A DNA stretch of 64,000 nucleotides from Domibacillus indicus (GTDB lineage: Bacteria > Bacillota > Bacilli > Bacillales > Domibacillaceae): the NCBI RefSeq assembly GCF_000970685.1, contig NZ_LAJB01000027.1:31270-95269 (forward strand), in the 5' to 3' direction. Of this stretch, positions 56,984 through 64,000 are shown in pieces (position 1 is the first letter of the stretch; every line of letters begins with the position of its first letter). Under the pieces are notes generated by a model that worked only from the letters and a program-made list of their open reading frames with translations, had not been told where the DNA came from and searched no databases. The translations under genes were made by a program, and so were the position numbers.

Positions 56984-58186
56984 ATGGGTAAGAAAGTTGT
57001 TCTTGCATATTCAGGAGGCCTGGATACATCGGTGGCGATTCCGTGGCTAAAAGAAAAAGGATATGATGTTGTAGCGGTATGCCTGGATGTCGGAGAAGGG
57101 AAAGATCTTGAATTTATTAAAAACAAAGCACTTCAGGTAGGCGCTGTTGAAAGTTACATGATCGATGCAAAAAAAGAATTTGCGGAAGATTTTGCGCTTG
57201 TTGCTTTGCAGGGCCATACATGGTATGAAAACAAGTATCCAGTTGTATCTGCCCTGTCGCGCCCGCTTATTTCAAAAAAGCTTGTTGAAATTGCGGAACA
57301 GGAAAATGCAACAGCTGTAGCGCACGGATGCACAGGAAAAGGAAACGACCAGGTTCGTTTCGAAGTGGCGATCCGCGCTCTTAACCCGGATTTAGAAGTA
57401 TTAGCGCCGGTTCGTGACTGGGCATGGTCGCGTGAAGAAGAAATTGAATATGCGAAGCAGCATAATGTACCGGTTCCGATCGGAAAAGAAAGCCCGTTCT
57501 CAATCGACCAGAATCTATGGGGACGTGCAAACGAGTGTGGGGCCCTGGAAGATCCGTGGGCAGCGCCGCCGCTTGACGCATACGATTTAACGGCTCATTT
57601 AGAAGATACACCGGATACACCGGACATTATTGAAATTGAATTTGAACAGGGTGTGCCTACAGCTGTAAATGGTGAAAAAATGGAGTTAGCTCAGTTAATT
57701 CTTCATTTGAATGAAGTAGCAGGCAAGCACGGTGTCGGCCGTATCGATCATATTGAAAACCGCCTCATCGGCATCAAATCGCGTGAGGTATATGAAACGC
57801 CGGGTGCGACAACGTTAATTACAGCTCACAAAGAGCTTGAAGATATTACATTGGTAAAAGAACTGGCTCACTTTAAGCCGGTCATTGAGAAACGTTTAAC
57901 AGAAATTATTTATGATGGTCTCTGGTTCAACCCGATCCGTGAATCACTTGTGGCGTTTTTGAAAGATACACAAAAATACGTAACAGGCACAGTGCGTGTT
58001 AAGCTGTTTAAAGGCCATGCTATCGTAGAAGGAAGAAAATCACCATATTCATTATATGATGAAAAGCTTGCAACCTATTCAAAAGATGATGCGTTTGACC
58101 ACGAATCAGCTGTTGGATTTATCAATCTATATGGCCTTCCGACCGTTGTCAGCTCGCGTGTTCACAAAGAGAAGGGGCTTAAGTAA
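56984..58186 (+). CDS. argG: Argininosuccinate synthase
   Basis: Joins citrulline and aspartate with ATP. The 400-residue enzyme has the ATP PP-loop AYSGGLDTS (about 7-15) and downstream citrulline/aspartate-binding stretches ([13 protein letters not shown], about 112-124). RBS AAGAGGAGG. Followed after 2 bases by argH. Confidence 0.97.
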   Translation: MGKKVVLAYSGGLDTSVAIPWLKEKGYDVVAVCLDVGEGKDLEFIKNKALQVGAVESYMIDAKKEFAEDFALVALQGHTWYENKYPVVSALSRPLISKKLVEIAEQENATAVAHGCTGKGNDQVRFEVAIRALNPDLEVLAPVRDWAWSREEEIEYAKQHNVPVPIGKESPFSIDQNLWGRANECGALEDPWAAPPLDAYDLTAHLEDTPDTPDIIEIEFEQGVPTAVNGEKMELAQLILHLNEVAGKHGVGRIDHIENRLIGIKSREVYETPGATTLITAHKELEDITLVKELAHFKPVIEKRLTEIIYDGLWFNPIRESLVAFLKDTQKYVTGTVRVKLFKGHAIVEGRKSPYSLYDEKLATYSKDDAFDHESAVGFINLYGLPTVVSSRVHKEKGLK

Positions 58187-58188
58187 TC

Positions 58189-59568
58189 ATGACGAAAAAG
58201 TTGTGGGGCGGACGGTTTCAAAAATCAGCGGAAGAGTGGGTAGACGAATTCGGAGCGTCCATCTCATTTGACCAGGAGCTCGTTTTCGAAGATATCGAAG
58301 GCAGCATCGCCCACGTAACCATGCTTGGTGAAACAGGCATTTTAACAAAGGAAGAAATGGAGCAGATCAAGTCAGGGCTCGAGGCTTTAAAGAAGAAAGC
58401 TGAAGCCGGTGAAATCGAGTTTTCGGTTTCGCTTGAAGATATCCATTTAAACTTAGAAAAAGCGTTAATTGATTCGATTGGTCCTGTTGGCGGGAAGCTT
58501 CATACCGGAAGAAGCCGGAATGACCAGGTCGCAACAGACATGCATTTGTACCTGAAGAAGCAGGTTAAAAGCATTATCGGATTAATCAGCCAGTTTCAAT
58601 CGGTTTTAGTGGAGAAAGCCGATCACCATAAAGAAACGATTGCGCCGGGCTACACGCATCTCCAGCGGGCGCAGCCGATTTCATTCGGGCATCATTTAAT
58701 GACATATTTCTGGATGCTGCAGCGTGACAAAGAACGGTTCACTGAAGCTCTTAAACGGATTGATGTGTCGCCGCTCGGGGCGGGGGCACTTGCTGGAACA
58801 ACATTTCCGATCGACCGGGAGCGTTCAGCGGAACTGCTTGGATTCGCAGGTGTTTACCAAAATAGCATGGATGCGGTAAGCGACCGTGATTTCATTCTTG
58901 AATTTTTAAGCGCATCATCCATTTTAATGATGCACTTGTCCCGCTTCGCGGAAGAAATTATTCTTTGGTCGAGCCAGGAGTTTCGCTTCGTTGAGATGGA
59001 CGATACGTTCTCAACTGGCTCAAGCATTATGCCGCAAAAGAAAAATCCGGACATGGCAGAACTGATCCGCGGCAAAACAGGCCGAGTATACGGCAACCTT
59101 TTCAGCCTGCTGACGATTTTAAAAGGACTGCCTCTTGCGTATAACAAAGATATGCAAGAAGACAAAGAGGGTATGTTTGATACTGTACACACAGTTCTTG
59201 GCTCTCTGAAAATTTTCGCTGGCATGGTCGATACAATGACGGTAAACGAAGACCGTATGAAAGACGCTGTGCAAAACGATTTCTCAAATGCAACGGAGCT
59301 TGCGGATTACCTGGCTGCGAAAGGCATCCCATTCCGCGAGGCGCATGAAATCACCGGTAAGCTTGTATTTACCTGCATTCAAAAGAGCTGCTTCCTGCTA
59401 GATCTTTCTTTGGAAGAACTAAAAGAAGCCTCGGATGTTATTGAAGAAGATATCTATGGCGTTCTGTCCCCTTATGAAGCTGTTAAGAGAAGGAAGTCTC
59501 TTGGCGGCACAGGGTTTGACCAGGTGGAGAATCAGATCCGCGCTGCAAAAGAACTACTGTTGAAATAA
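58189..59568 (+). CDS. argH: Argininosuccinate lyase
   Basis: Splits argininosuccinate to arginine and fumarate. A 459-residue fumarase/aspartase superfamily enzyme; the signature [12 protein letters not shown] (about 281-292) includes the catalytic serine loop, and HTGRSRND (about 105-112) precedes it. Cotranscribed with argG. Confidence 0.97.
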   Translation: MTKKLWGGRFQKSAEEWVDEFGASISFDQELVFEDIEGSIAHVTMLGETGILTKEEMEQIKSGLEALKKKAEAGEIEFSVSLEDIHLNLEKALIDSIGPVGGKLHTGRSRNDQVATDMHLYLKKQVKSIIGLISQFQSVLVEKADHHKETIAPGYTHLQRAQPISFGHHLMTYFWMLQRDKERFTEALKRIDVSPLGAGALAGTTFPIDRERSAELLGFAGVYQNSMDAVSDRDFILEFLSASSILMMHLSRFAEEIILWSSQEFRFVEMDDTFSTGSSIMPQKKNPDMAELIRGKTGRVYGNLFSLLTILKGLPLAYNKDMQEDKEGMFDTVHTVLGSLKIFAGMVDTMTVNEDRMKDAVQNDFSNATELADYLAAKGIPFREAHEITGKLVFTCIQKSCFLLDLSLEELKEASDVIEEDIYGVLSPYEAVKRRKSLGGTGFDQVENQIRAAKELLLK

Positions 59569-59597
59569 AAAACCGCCACTCTCTGGCGGTTTTTTAT
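59567..59597. terminator. Terminator argH / Usp gene
   Basis: AAAAACCGCCA / TGGCGGTTTTT hairpin with a five-base loop, A and T runs on both sides. Confidence 0.92.
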
Positions 59598-59604
59598 TTT
59601 GTGG

Positions 59605-60057
59605 TTATTCGTTATCAATGTCGTCGGTACGCACAATTAATACATCGCAGCCCGCCGCTCGTGTAATGTATTCGGAAACGCTTCCGATAAGGAATCGTTC
59701 TATTGCGTTTAAGCCGGTGGCGCCGCAGATAATCAGGTCTGCTTCTACTTGTTTGGCTACATCTTTAGGGATAATTACTTTTGGAGAGCCGTATTCCACA
59801 AAAACATTTACATTTGTTACACCCGCCGCTGCTGCTTCTTTTTTATAATCGTCGAGAAGGTCATTTCCGTATTTTGTTGCACGCTCTGCAATAGAACGGT
59901 CATATGCCTCAATAGCCGCAAAGGAACGGGTATCAATCACATGAACGAGATTTAAAGATGCGCCATTCCGCTTGGCAATCTGTACAGATTTCTTAAAAGC
60001 CCATTCCGCTTCTTTTGAGCCATCGACCGCTACCAGGACATGTTTATACTTCAACAT
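59605..60057 (-). CDS. Universal stress protein, UspA family
   Basis: A 150-residue nucleotide-binding stress protein with the ATP-binding pattern G-x2-G-x9-G-S in GATGLNAIERFLIGS (about 114-128) and an N-terminal ILVAVDGS-like strand (HVLVAVDGSKEAEWAF). Such ATP-binding Usp proteins form dimers and respond to energy or oxygen stress. Probably monocistronic. RBS GGGGGAATG. Confidence 0.92.
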   Translation of the reverse strand: MLKYKHVLVAVDGSKEAEWAFKKSVQIAKRNGASLNLVHVIDTRSFAAIEAYDRSIAERATKYGNDLLDDYKKEAAAAGVTNVNVFVEYGSPKVIIPKDVAKQVEADLIICGATGLNAIERFLIGSVSEYITRAAGCDVLIVRTDDIDNE

Positions 60058-60208
60058 ACGTCATTCCCCCTTTTGCTTACATTTTACAACAAAAAAATGA
60101 AATAAGAAGCAATAAATCTGACATTTTTGAAAATTTTATAAAAGAGGTTTGACCAGTTTGGAAGGCGGGGAAAAAGGATATGATGTAACAAAAAGGGAGG
60201 CCGGTAGA

Positions 60209-60889
60209 GTGAAAGTATCTTACCATGGACATTCTATTGTAAAAATCAAATCAAAAGGAAAAACAGTCCTTATTGATCCGTTTATCACAGGAAATGACTT
60301 AACAGACTTACAAGCAGATGAGCAGCACCCTGATTTTATTGTACTGACACACGGCCACGGTGATCATGTAGGTGACACACTGGAAATCGCCAGGAGAAGC
60401 GGCGCGCTCATTATTGCTGTAAACGAGCTTGCTCTGTATTTGCAGCATCAGGGTGTTAATGCCCATCCAATGCATATTGGCGGCAGCCGTGAATTTGAAT
60501 TTGGAACAATAAAATTTACACAGGCATTTCATGGCTCAGGCCTGCAGCAGGAAGACGGTACATTCTTATATATGGGAATGCCGGCCGGAGTTTTAATTAT
60601 GAGTGAAGGAAAGACGATATATCATGCAGGTGACACCGGGTTATTTTCTGATATGAAATTAATTGGCGAACGCCATCCAATTGATTTAGCTTTTTTGCCT
60701 ATTGGCGACAATTTCACAATGGGGCCGGATGATGCGGTAATCGCTGCAGAATTCCTTCAGGCAAATACAGTGGTTCCAATCCATTACAATACGTTTCCGC
60801 CAATAAAGCAAAATCCGGATGACTTCACCTCGAAAATAAAGGATGGACGAGGCCGAATCATGAATCCTGGAGATATAATTGAACTGTAA
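60209..60889 (+). CDS. ytkL: Metallo-beta-lactamase-fold hydrolase YtkL (UPF0173)
   Basis: A 226-residue metal-dependent hydrolase. [10 protein letters not shown] (about 54-63) is the first metal motif, with later ligands in [10 protein letters not shown] and a C-terminal HYNT. Substrate unknown. The start is a GTG at 60209, after AGGGAGG with eight-base spacing, matching B. subtilis YtkL (MKVxYHGHS); the frame extends 20 codons upstream without support. Confidence 0.9.
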   Translation: MKVSYHGHSIVKIKSKGKTVLIDPFITGNDLTDLQADEQHPDFIVLTHGHGDHVGDTLEIARRSGALIIAVNELALYLQHQGVNAHPMHIGGSREFEFGTIKFTQAFHGSGLQQEDGTFLYMGMPAGVLIMSEGKTIYHAGDTGLFSDMKLIGERHPIDLAFLPIGDNFTMGPDDAVIAAEFLQANTVVPIHYNTFPPIKQNPDDFTSKIKDGRGRIMNPGDIIEL

Positions 60890-60894
60890 AAGAT

Positions 60895-61091
60895 AAGCTG
60901 ATTCGGATGAAGCGGCTTGAGAATGTAGACAAAGTTAGAACTCGGGCTGATTGAAAGCGCCTGTTTTTCCAGAAACGCGGCCGGATGGGAAGCGGAGTGA
61001 CCTTTTGGGGTCATGAGCATTCACAGCCGGCAAGTGACGCCGAAAGCGGGCGTTTGTCAACAGCCTGAAGCTGCTTCGGATGAAGCGGCTT
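60895..61091. repeat. Dispersed repeat flanked by 24-base direct repeats, in the ytkL terminator
   Basis: The sequences 60895-60918 and 61068-61091 are identical at 23 of 24 bases. Between them are 149 bases containing GACAAA near the left end and TTTGTC near the right end, plus internal hairpins such as GTGACC/GGTCAT. The left portion (60922-60955) recurs at 63967-64000 with 29 of 34 bases the same. It looks like a short non-coding mobile or REP-like element. Confidence 0.75.
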
Positions 61092-61099
61092 CTTTTTTT
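61068..61099 (+). terminator. Terminator after ytkL, downstream copy
   Basis: GAAGCTGCTTC / GAAGCGGCTTC hairpin followed by T8. The upstream copy at 60895 has a mismatch in the stem and no T-run, so this one probably does the terminating. Confidence 0.85.
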
Positions 61100-61162
61100 T
61101 CCTTTTATTTTAGTCTATAATTAGGGAAGGAATGAGAGCGGAAAGGGACGGGTGGACCATTG

Positions 61163-62473
61163 ATGACGAAACATGAACAAATTCTCCAATATATCGAGGA
61201 GCTGCCGATCGGCGAAAAGATTTCCGTCCGCCAAATTGCCAGGGCTCTTTCAGTCAGCGAAGGCACAGCTTACCGGGCCATCAAAGATGCCGAAACAAGA
61301 GGAATGGTCAGTGCAATTGAACGGGTTGGAACAATCCGGATTGAGCAAAAGAAAAAAGAAAACATTGAAAAGCTCACATTTGCAGAAGTCGTCAATATTG
61401 TGGATGGCCAGGTGCTTGGAGGACGGAATGGATTACATAAGACATTAAATAAGTTTGTGATCGGCGCGATGCAGCTTGAAGCGATGATGCGTTACACAGG
61501 CCCCGGCAACCTGCTCATTGTCGGAAACCGTGTAAAAGCCCATGAACTGGCGCTGCAGGCCGGAGCGGCTGTTTTAATTACCGGCGGATTTGAAGCTGGC
61601 GAGGATTTGAGGAAGCTGGCTGATGATTTAGAGCTCCCTGTTATTTCAACAAGCTATGATACCTTTACAGTAGCCGCCATGATTAACCGGGCTATCTACG
61701 ATCAGCTTATTAAAAAAGAAATCGTGCTTGTAGGCGATATTTTAACATCGGTTGAAGCCAGTGTTTTTTTGAAACTGGGTGATACAGTCGGTGACTGGCT
61801 GGAAAAAAATCAAGAAACCTCACACAGCCGGTTTCCAGTAGTCGATGAGCACTTAAAAGTATTTGGAATAGTTACAGCTAAAGATATAATGGGAAGCGGC
61901 CGTGAAGTGCTTATTGATAAAATAATGACCAGGCATCCCCTTACCGTTACACTAAAAACAAGTGTCGCATCGGCTGCGCATATGATGATCTGGGAAGGAA
62001 TTGAATTGCTTCCGGTTACTGATGAGCAAAACCGGCTGCAGGGTATTGTCAGCCGGCAAGACGTTTTAAAAGCAATGCAAATGGCGCAGCGTCAGCCGCA
62101 GGCTGCCGAAACGCTTGATGATACGATTGCCAAGCAGCTTATAATGCCAGAGGATCAGCAAGCGGGAGGAGTTTATGAATTCGAGGTTACTCCGCAAATG
62201 ACAAACCAGCTTGGCACTATTTCATATGGTGTGTTTACAACGATTGTGACAGAAGCCGCAAATCGGGCACTGCGGGCTCATAAACGGGGAGACCTCGTTG
62301 TTGAAAATATTACCATTTATTTTTTGAAGCCCGTTCAAATGGAGTCTAAACTAACCGTTTTTCCAAAAGTACTGGAGATTGGGCGGAAGTTTGGAAAAAT
62401 AGACGTGGAAGTTTACAACGCAGGGATACTGGCAGGCAAAGTAATGATGATGTGCCAGTTAATCGACCGTTAG
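61163..62473 (+). CDS. ytoI: HTH-DRTGG-CBS-hotdog regulator-like protein YtoI
   Basis: A 436-residue protein with four parts: an N-terminal winged HTH (about 1-60), a DRTGG domain (about 70-180), a CBS pair (about 190-310) and a C-terminal thioesterase-like hotdog domain (about 320-432). The combination suggests a DNA-binding sensor of adenine nucleotides and perhaps acyl-CoA; target genes are unknown. The ATG at 61163 follows GGGTGG and matches the B. subtilis start (MxTKHEQIL); the TTG just before is in frame. Confidence 0.92.
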   Translation: MTKHEQILQYIEELPIGEKISVRQIARALSVSEGTAYRAIKDAETRGMVSAIERVGTIRIEQKKKENIEKLTFAEVVNIVDGQVLGGRNGLHKTLNKFVIGAMQLEAMMRYTGPGNLLIVGNRVKAHELALQAGAAVLITGGFEAGEDLRKLADDLELPVISTSYDTFTVAAMINRAIYDQLIKKEIVLVGDILTSVEASVFLKLGDTVGDWLEKNQETSHSRFPVVDEHLKVFGIVTAKDIMGSGREVLIDKIMTRHPLTVTLKTSVASAAHMMIWEGIELLPVTDEQNRLQGIVSRQDVLKAMQMAQRQPQAAETLDDTIAKQLIMPEDQQAGGVYEFEVTPQMTNQLGTISYGVFTTIVTEAANRALRAHKRGDLVVENITIYFLKPVQMESKLTVFPKVLEIGRKFGKIDVEVYNAGILAGKVMMMCQLIDR

Positions 62474-62485
62474 AGCCTGGCATTA

Positions 62486-62511
62486 AAAAAGCAGGCGGGA
62501 GTGCCTGCTTC
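62486..62511 (-). terminator. Terminator of ytpI (minus strand)
   Basis: AAGCAGGC / GCCTGCTT hairpin. The A6 on its left gives the U-run for the minus strand; on the plus strand the tail is poor, so ytoI may share it only partly. Confidence 0.8.
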
Positions 62512-62520
62512 TTCCAGTAG

Positions 62521-62829
62521 TTATTTATCTAACTCTTCTGCTTCCTTTTGAGCAAACGGCAAGTAGTGTTTATACATTTTATAACCGGCAATCATGCTGG
62601 CAAATCCATATACAATAAAAATGGCAGCAATAATATAAGCAGTGGCAGTCTGCTGGATAAGCAGTGTGTTAACGCCGAATACACCGACAAACAGTCCAAG
62701 CACCATGCTGGATTTGGCGGACAGCCACTTCCGTTCCATCGGCCGTTTGCTTCTGGTGTATTGAACTTTATAAAACAAATAAAAAACAAATGATAGAACG
62801 ATTACTATCACTAAAAAGAAATTAGGCAT
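62521..62829 (-). CDS. ytpI: Small membrane protein YtpI
   Basis: A 102-residue protein with three hydrophobic segments (about 3-21, 42-60, 66-86) and a charged C-terminal tail. It matches the YtpI-like family found between ytoI and nrnA in B. subtilis. Function unknown. RBS GGGGGAAT. Confidence 0.85.
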   Translation of the reverse strand: MPNFFLVIVIVLSFVFYLFYKVQYTRSKRPMERKWLSAKSSMVLGLFVGVFGVNTLLIQQTATAYIIAAIFIVYGFASMIAGYKMYKHYLPFAQKEAEELDK

Positions 62830-62925
62830 TCTATGTATTCCCCCGTTTTTTCACTCTCTTTTTATTGTAGCGGGAAAAGCGGTGGATTTCCACTGGAAAC
62901 AAGCCTATTGAGAAGGGGAAACGAC

Positions 62926-63870
62926 TTGAAACAGCAAATTATCGATAAAATTAAACAATATGACACAATCATTCTCCACCGGCATGTGCGTCCTGACCCG
63001 GATGCCTATGGATCGCAGGGTGGGCTTGCTGAAATTATTAAAGCCACTTTTCCAGAAAAAACAGTTTATACAGTCGGAGCTGAAGAGCCGACTTTGTACT
63101 TTATGCGCCGTCTTGATCAAATAGAGGACAGTGTATATGAAAACGCGCTTGTTATTGTGTGTGATACAGCCAATCAGGGACGAATTTGTGACCAGCGTTA
63201 CAAGCTGGGAAAAGAAATTATTAAAATCGACCATCATCCTAATGAAGACCCATATGGGGACCTGGTGTGGGTTGACGTAAATGCAGCAGCCTGCAGCCAA
63301 ATGATTTATGAGCTGTTTAAAACGTCGGAAGGCCAGTTGAAGATAAGTGACGCTGCGGCACGACTTCTTTATGCAGGAATTGTCAGTGATACAGGCCGAT
63401 TTTTATACTCATCAACAACAATTGAGACAATGCAGTATGCCGGAGAGCTCATGCAATATGAGTTTGACCGCCAGGAGCTTTTTAACAATATGTATGAAAA
63501 GGAAGCGCATGTACTAAAGCTGGAAGGATATATTTTACAGAATTTCAACCTCGACGATACAGGAGTTGCCGAAGTGCGGCTGACAGGATCATTGCTCCAA
63601 AAGTTTGGAGCGACACAAGCAGAAACATCGCTTCTTGTCAGTATTTTAGGCAGTGTGAAAGGTATCCAATCCTGGGTGTTTTTTATTGAAGAAGCGGATC
63701 AAATCCGTGTGCGGTTCCGTTCAAAAGGCCCGGTTATTAACGGCCTGGCAATGAAATACGGCGGCGGCGGCCATCCTCTTGCTGCAGGGGCGAGCATTTA
63801 TTCATGGGAAGAAGCAGATCAGGTAACAGCGGACTTAAGAACACTGGTTGCCGGCAGTAAGCTGGCATAA
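62926..63870 (+). CDS. nrnA: Bifunctional nanoRNase / pAp phosphatase NrnA
   Basis: Degrades 2-5 nucleotide RNA fragments and 3'-phosphoadenosine 5'-phosphate. The 314-residue DHH/DHHA1 protein has HRHVRPDPDAYGS (about 19-31), VCDTANQ, the DHH motif in KIDHHPNEDP, and the C-terminal GGGHPLAAGA. The start is a TTG at 62926 with AAGGGG seven bases upstream, giving the same N-terminus length as B. subtilis NrnA; the frame back to 62833 has no RBS near its first ATG. Confidence 0.93.
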   Translation: MKQQIIDKIKQYDTIILHRHVRPDPDAYGSQGGLAEIIKATFPEKTVYTVGAEEPTLYFMRRLDQIEDSVYENALVIVCDTANQGRICDQRYKLGKEIIKIDHHPNEDPYGDLVWVDVNAAACSQMIYELFKTSEGQLKISDAAARLLYAGIVSDTGRFLYSSTTIETMQYAGELMQYEFDRQELFNNMYEKEAHVLKLEGYILQNFNLDDTGVAEVRLTGSLLQKFGATQAETSLLVSILGSVKGIQSWVFFIEEADQIRVRFRSKGPVINGLAMKYGGGGHPLAAGASIYSWEEADQVTADLRTLVAGSKLA

Positions 63871-63966
63871 AAATAACAAGGCGGGCAGGAGCAGCGTATC
63901 TAGCATTTAAATATAGAAAGAACACGTTTGCTGGCAGCTTAAAAGGAGAATTTTTTCTTCTTTCAG

Positions 63967-64000
63967 AGTGCAGACAAAGTTAGAAAGCAGGCTGATTGAA
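63967..64000. repeat. Second copy of the dispersed repeat, cut by window edge
   Basis: The last 34 bases match 60922-60955 at 29 positions, including an unbroken AGACAAAGTTAGAA and GGCTGATTGAA. The element continues beyond the window. Confidence 0.75.

Noticed and set aside
60784..61020. Minus-strand frame through the dispersed repeat
   Set aside because: It starts inside the repeat, runs into ytkL antisense and has no RBS; the repeat looks non-coding.
62833..62925. N-terminal extension of nrnA
   Set aside because: No RBS at its first ATG; the TTG at 62926 has AAGGGG at good spacing and gives the expected family length.

Overview
The window is an ordinary chromosomal segment of a Bacillus-like Firmicute (family Bacillaceae). 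Almost every gene has a recognisable Bacillus subtilis counterpart, many from the ytx/ytp/ytm/ytk/yto group, and in similar order. Ribosome binding sites are strong AGGAGG-type, GTG and TTG starts are used, rho-independent terminators are many, and S-box, T-box, CcpA, ArgR-type and sigma-B signals are all of the B. subtilis kind. No tRNA, rRNA, insertion sequence, prophage or CRISPR array was seen, and the genus cannot be named from this alone.

Layout. 1-3.4 kb: a partial unknown gene, the Nudix hydrolase ytkD, hydrolase ytmA, ytmB, and gluconeogenic pckA on the minus strand. 3.6-5.1 kb: metK behind a SAM riboswitch. 5.1-10.3 kb: ytoA, then ytpA-ytpB (phospholipase and C35 terpene synthase) followed by a luciferase-like oxygenase, then the tRNA wobble-modification pair mnmM/mnmL. 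10.4-17.5 kb: leuS with a non-T-box leader, rhodanese ytwF, a 21-bp-phased GGCGC array, ytfP, flippase ytgP, pseudouridine synthase ytzG and regulator ytzE. 17.9-28.1 kb: peptidases, cysteine-synthase paralogue, thpR, ytlQ, pullulanase amyX, ytmP, trmB, ytzB, ytoP, ytpQ. 28.2-36.3 kb: DNA translocase sftA, murC, an M29 aminopeptidase, sigma-B-type ytxG-ytxH, bacilliredoxin ytxJ, and aroA (chorismate mutase/DAHP synthase). 36.4-43.3 kb: ccpA, Na+ stator motPS, and acetate genes acuABC/acsA facing each other across CcpA sites. 43.3-53 kb: tyrS with a T-box, an orphan membrane histidine kinase, autoregulated rpsD, ytsP, hisJ, ezrA, and the nifZ-thiI sulfur-transfer pair. 53-64 kb: a RarD-type transporter, tpx, ytxK, an EcsC-like gene, argGH with two ARG boxes, a Usp protein, ytkL, ytoI, ytpI and nanoRNase nrnA.

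Central carbon control is the clearest theme. CcpA, its likely target sites in the acsA/acu region, the acetyl-CoA synthetase with its modifiable lysine and the AcuA/AcuC acetylation pair lie within 7 kb. pckA carries a site matching the CcpN operator. Compared with B. subtilis as I remember it, several neighbours are absent (asnB/ytnA after metK, ytlR, ytpP, ytpR, ytrP, ackA). Others are additional: the luciferase-like gene, the M29 peptidase, the kinase, the EcsC-like gene and a small coiled-coil protein.

The least explained DNA lies between genes. There is an eight-box GGCGC array with dyad symmetry and 21-bp phasing between ytwF and ytfP. A roughly 150-bp dispersed repeat has apparently split the ytkL terminator and has a second copy at the right edge. 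The leuS leader has a strong terminator but no T-box.
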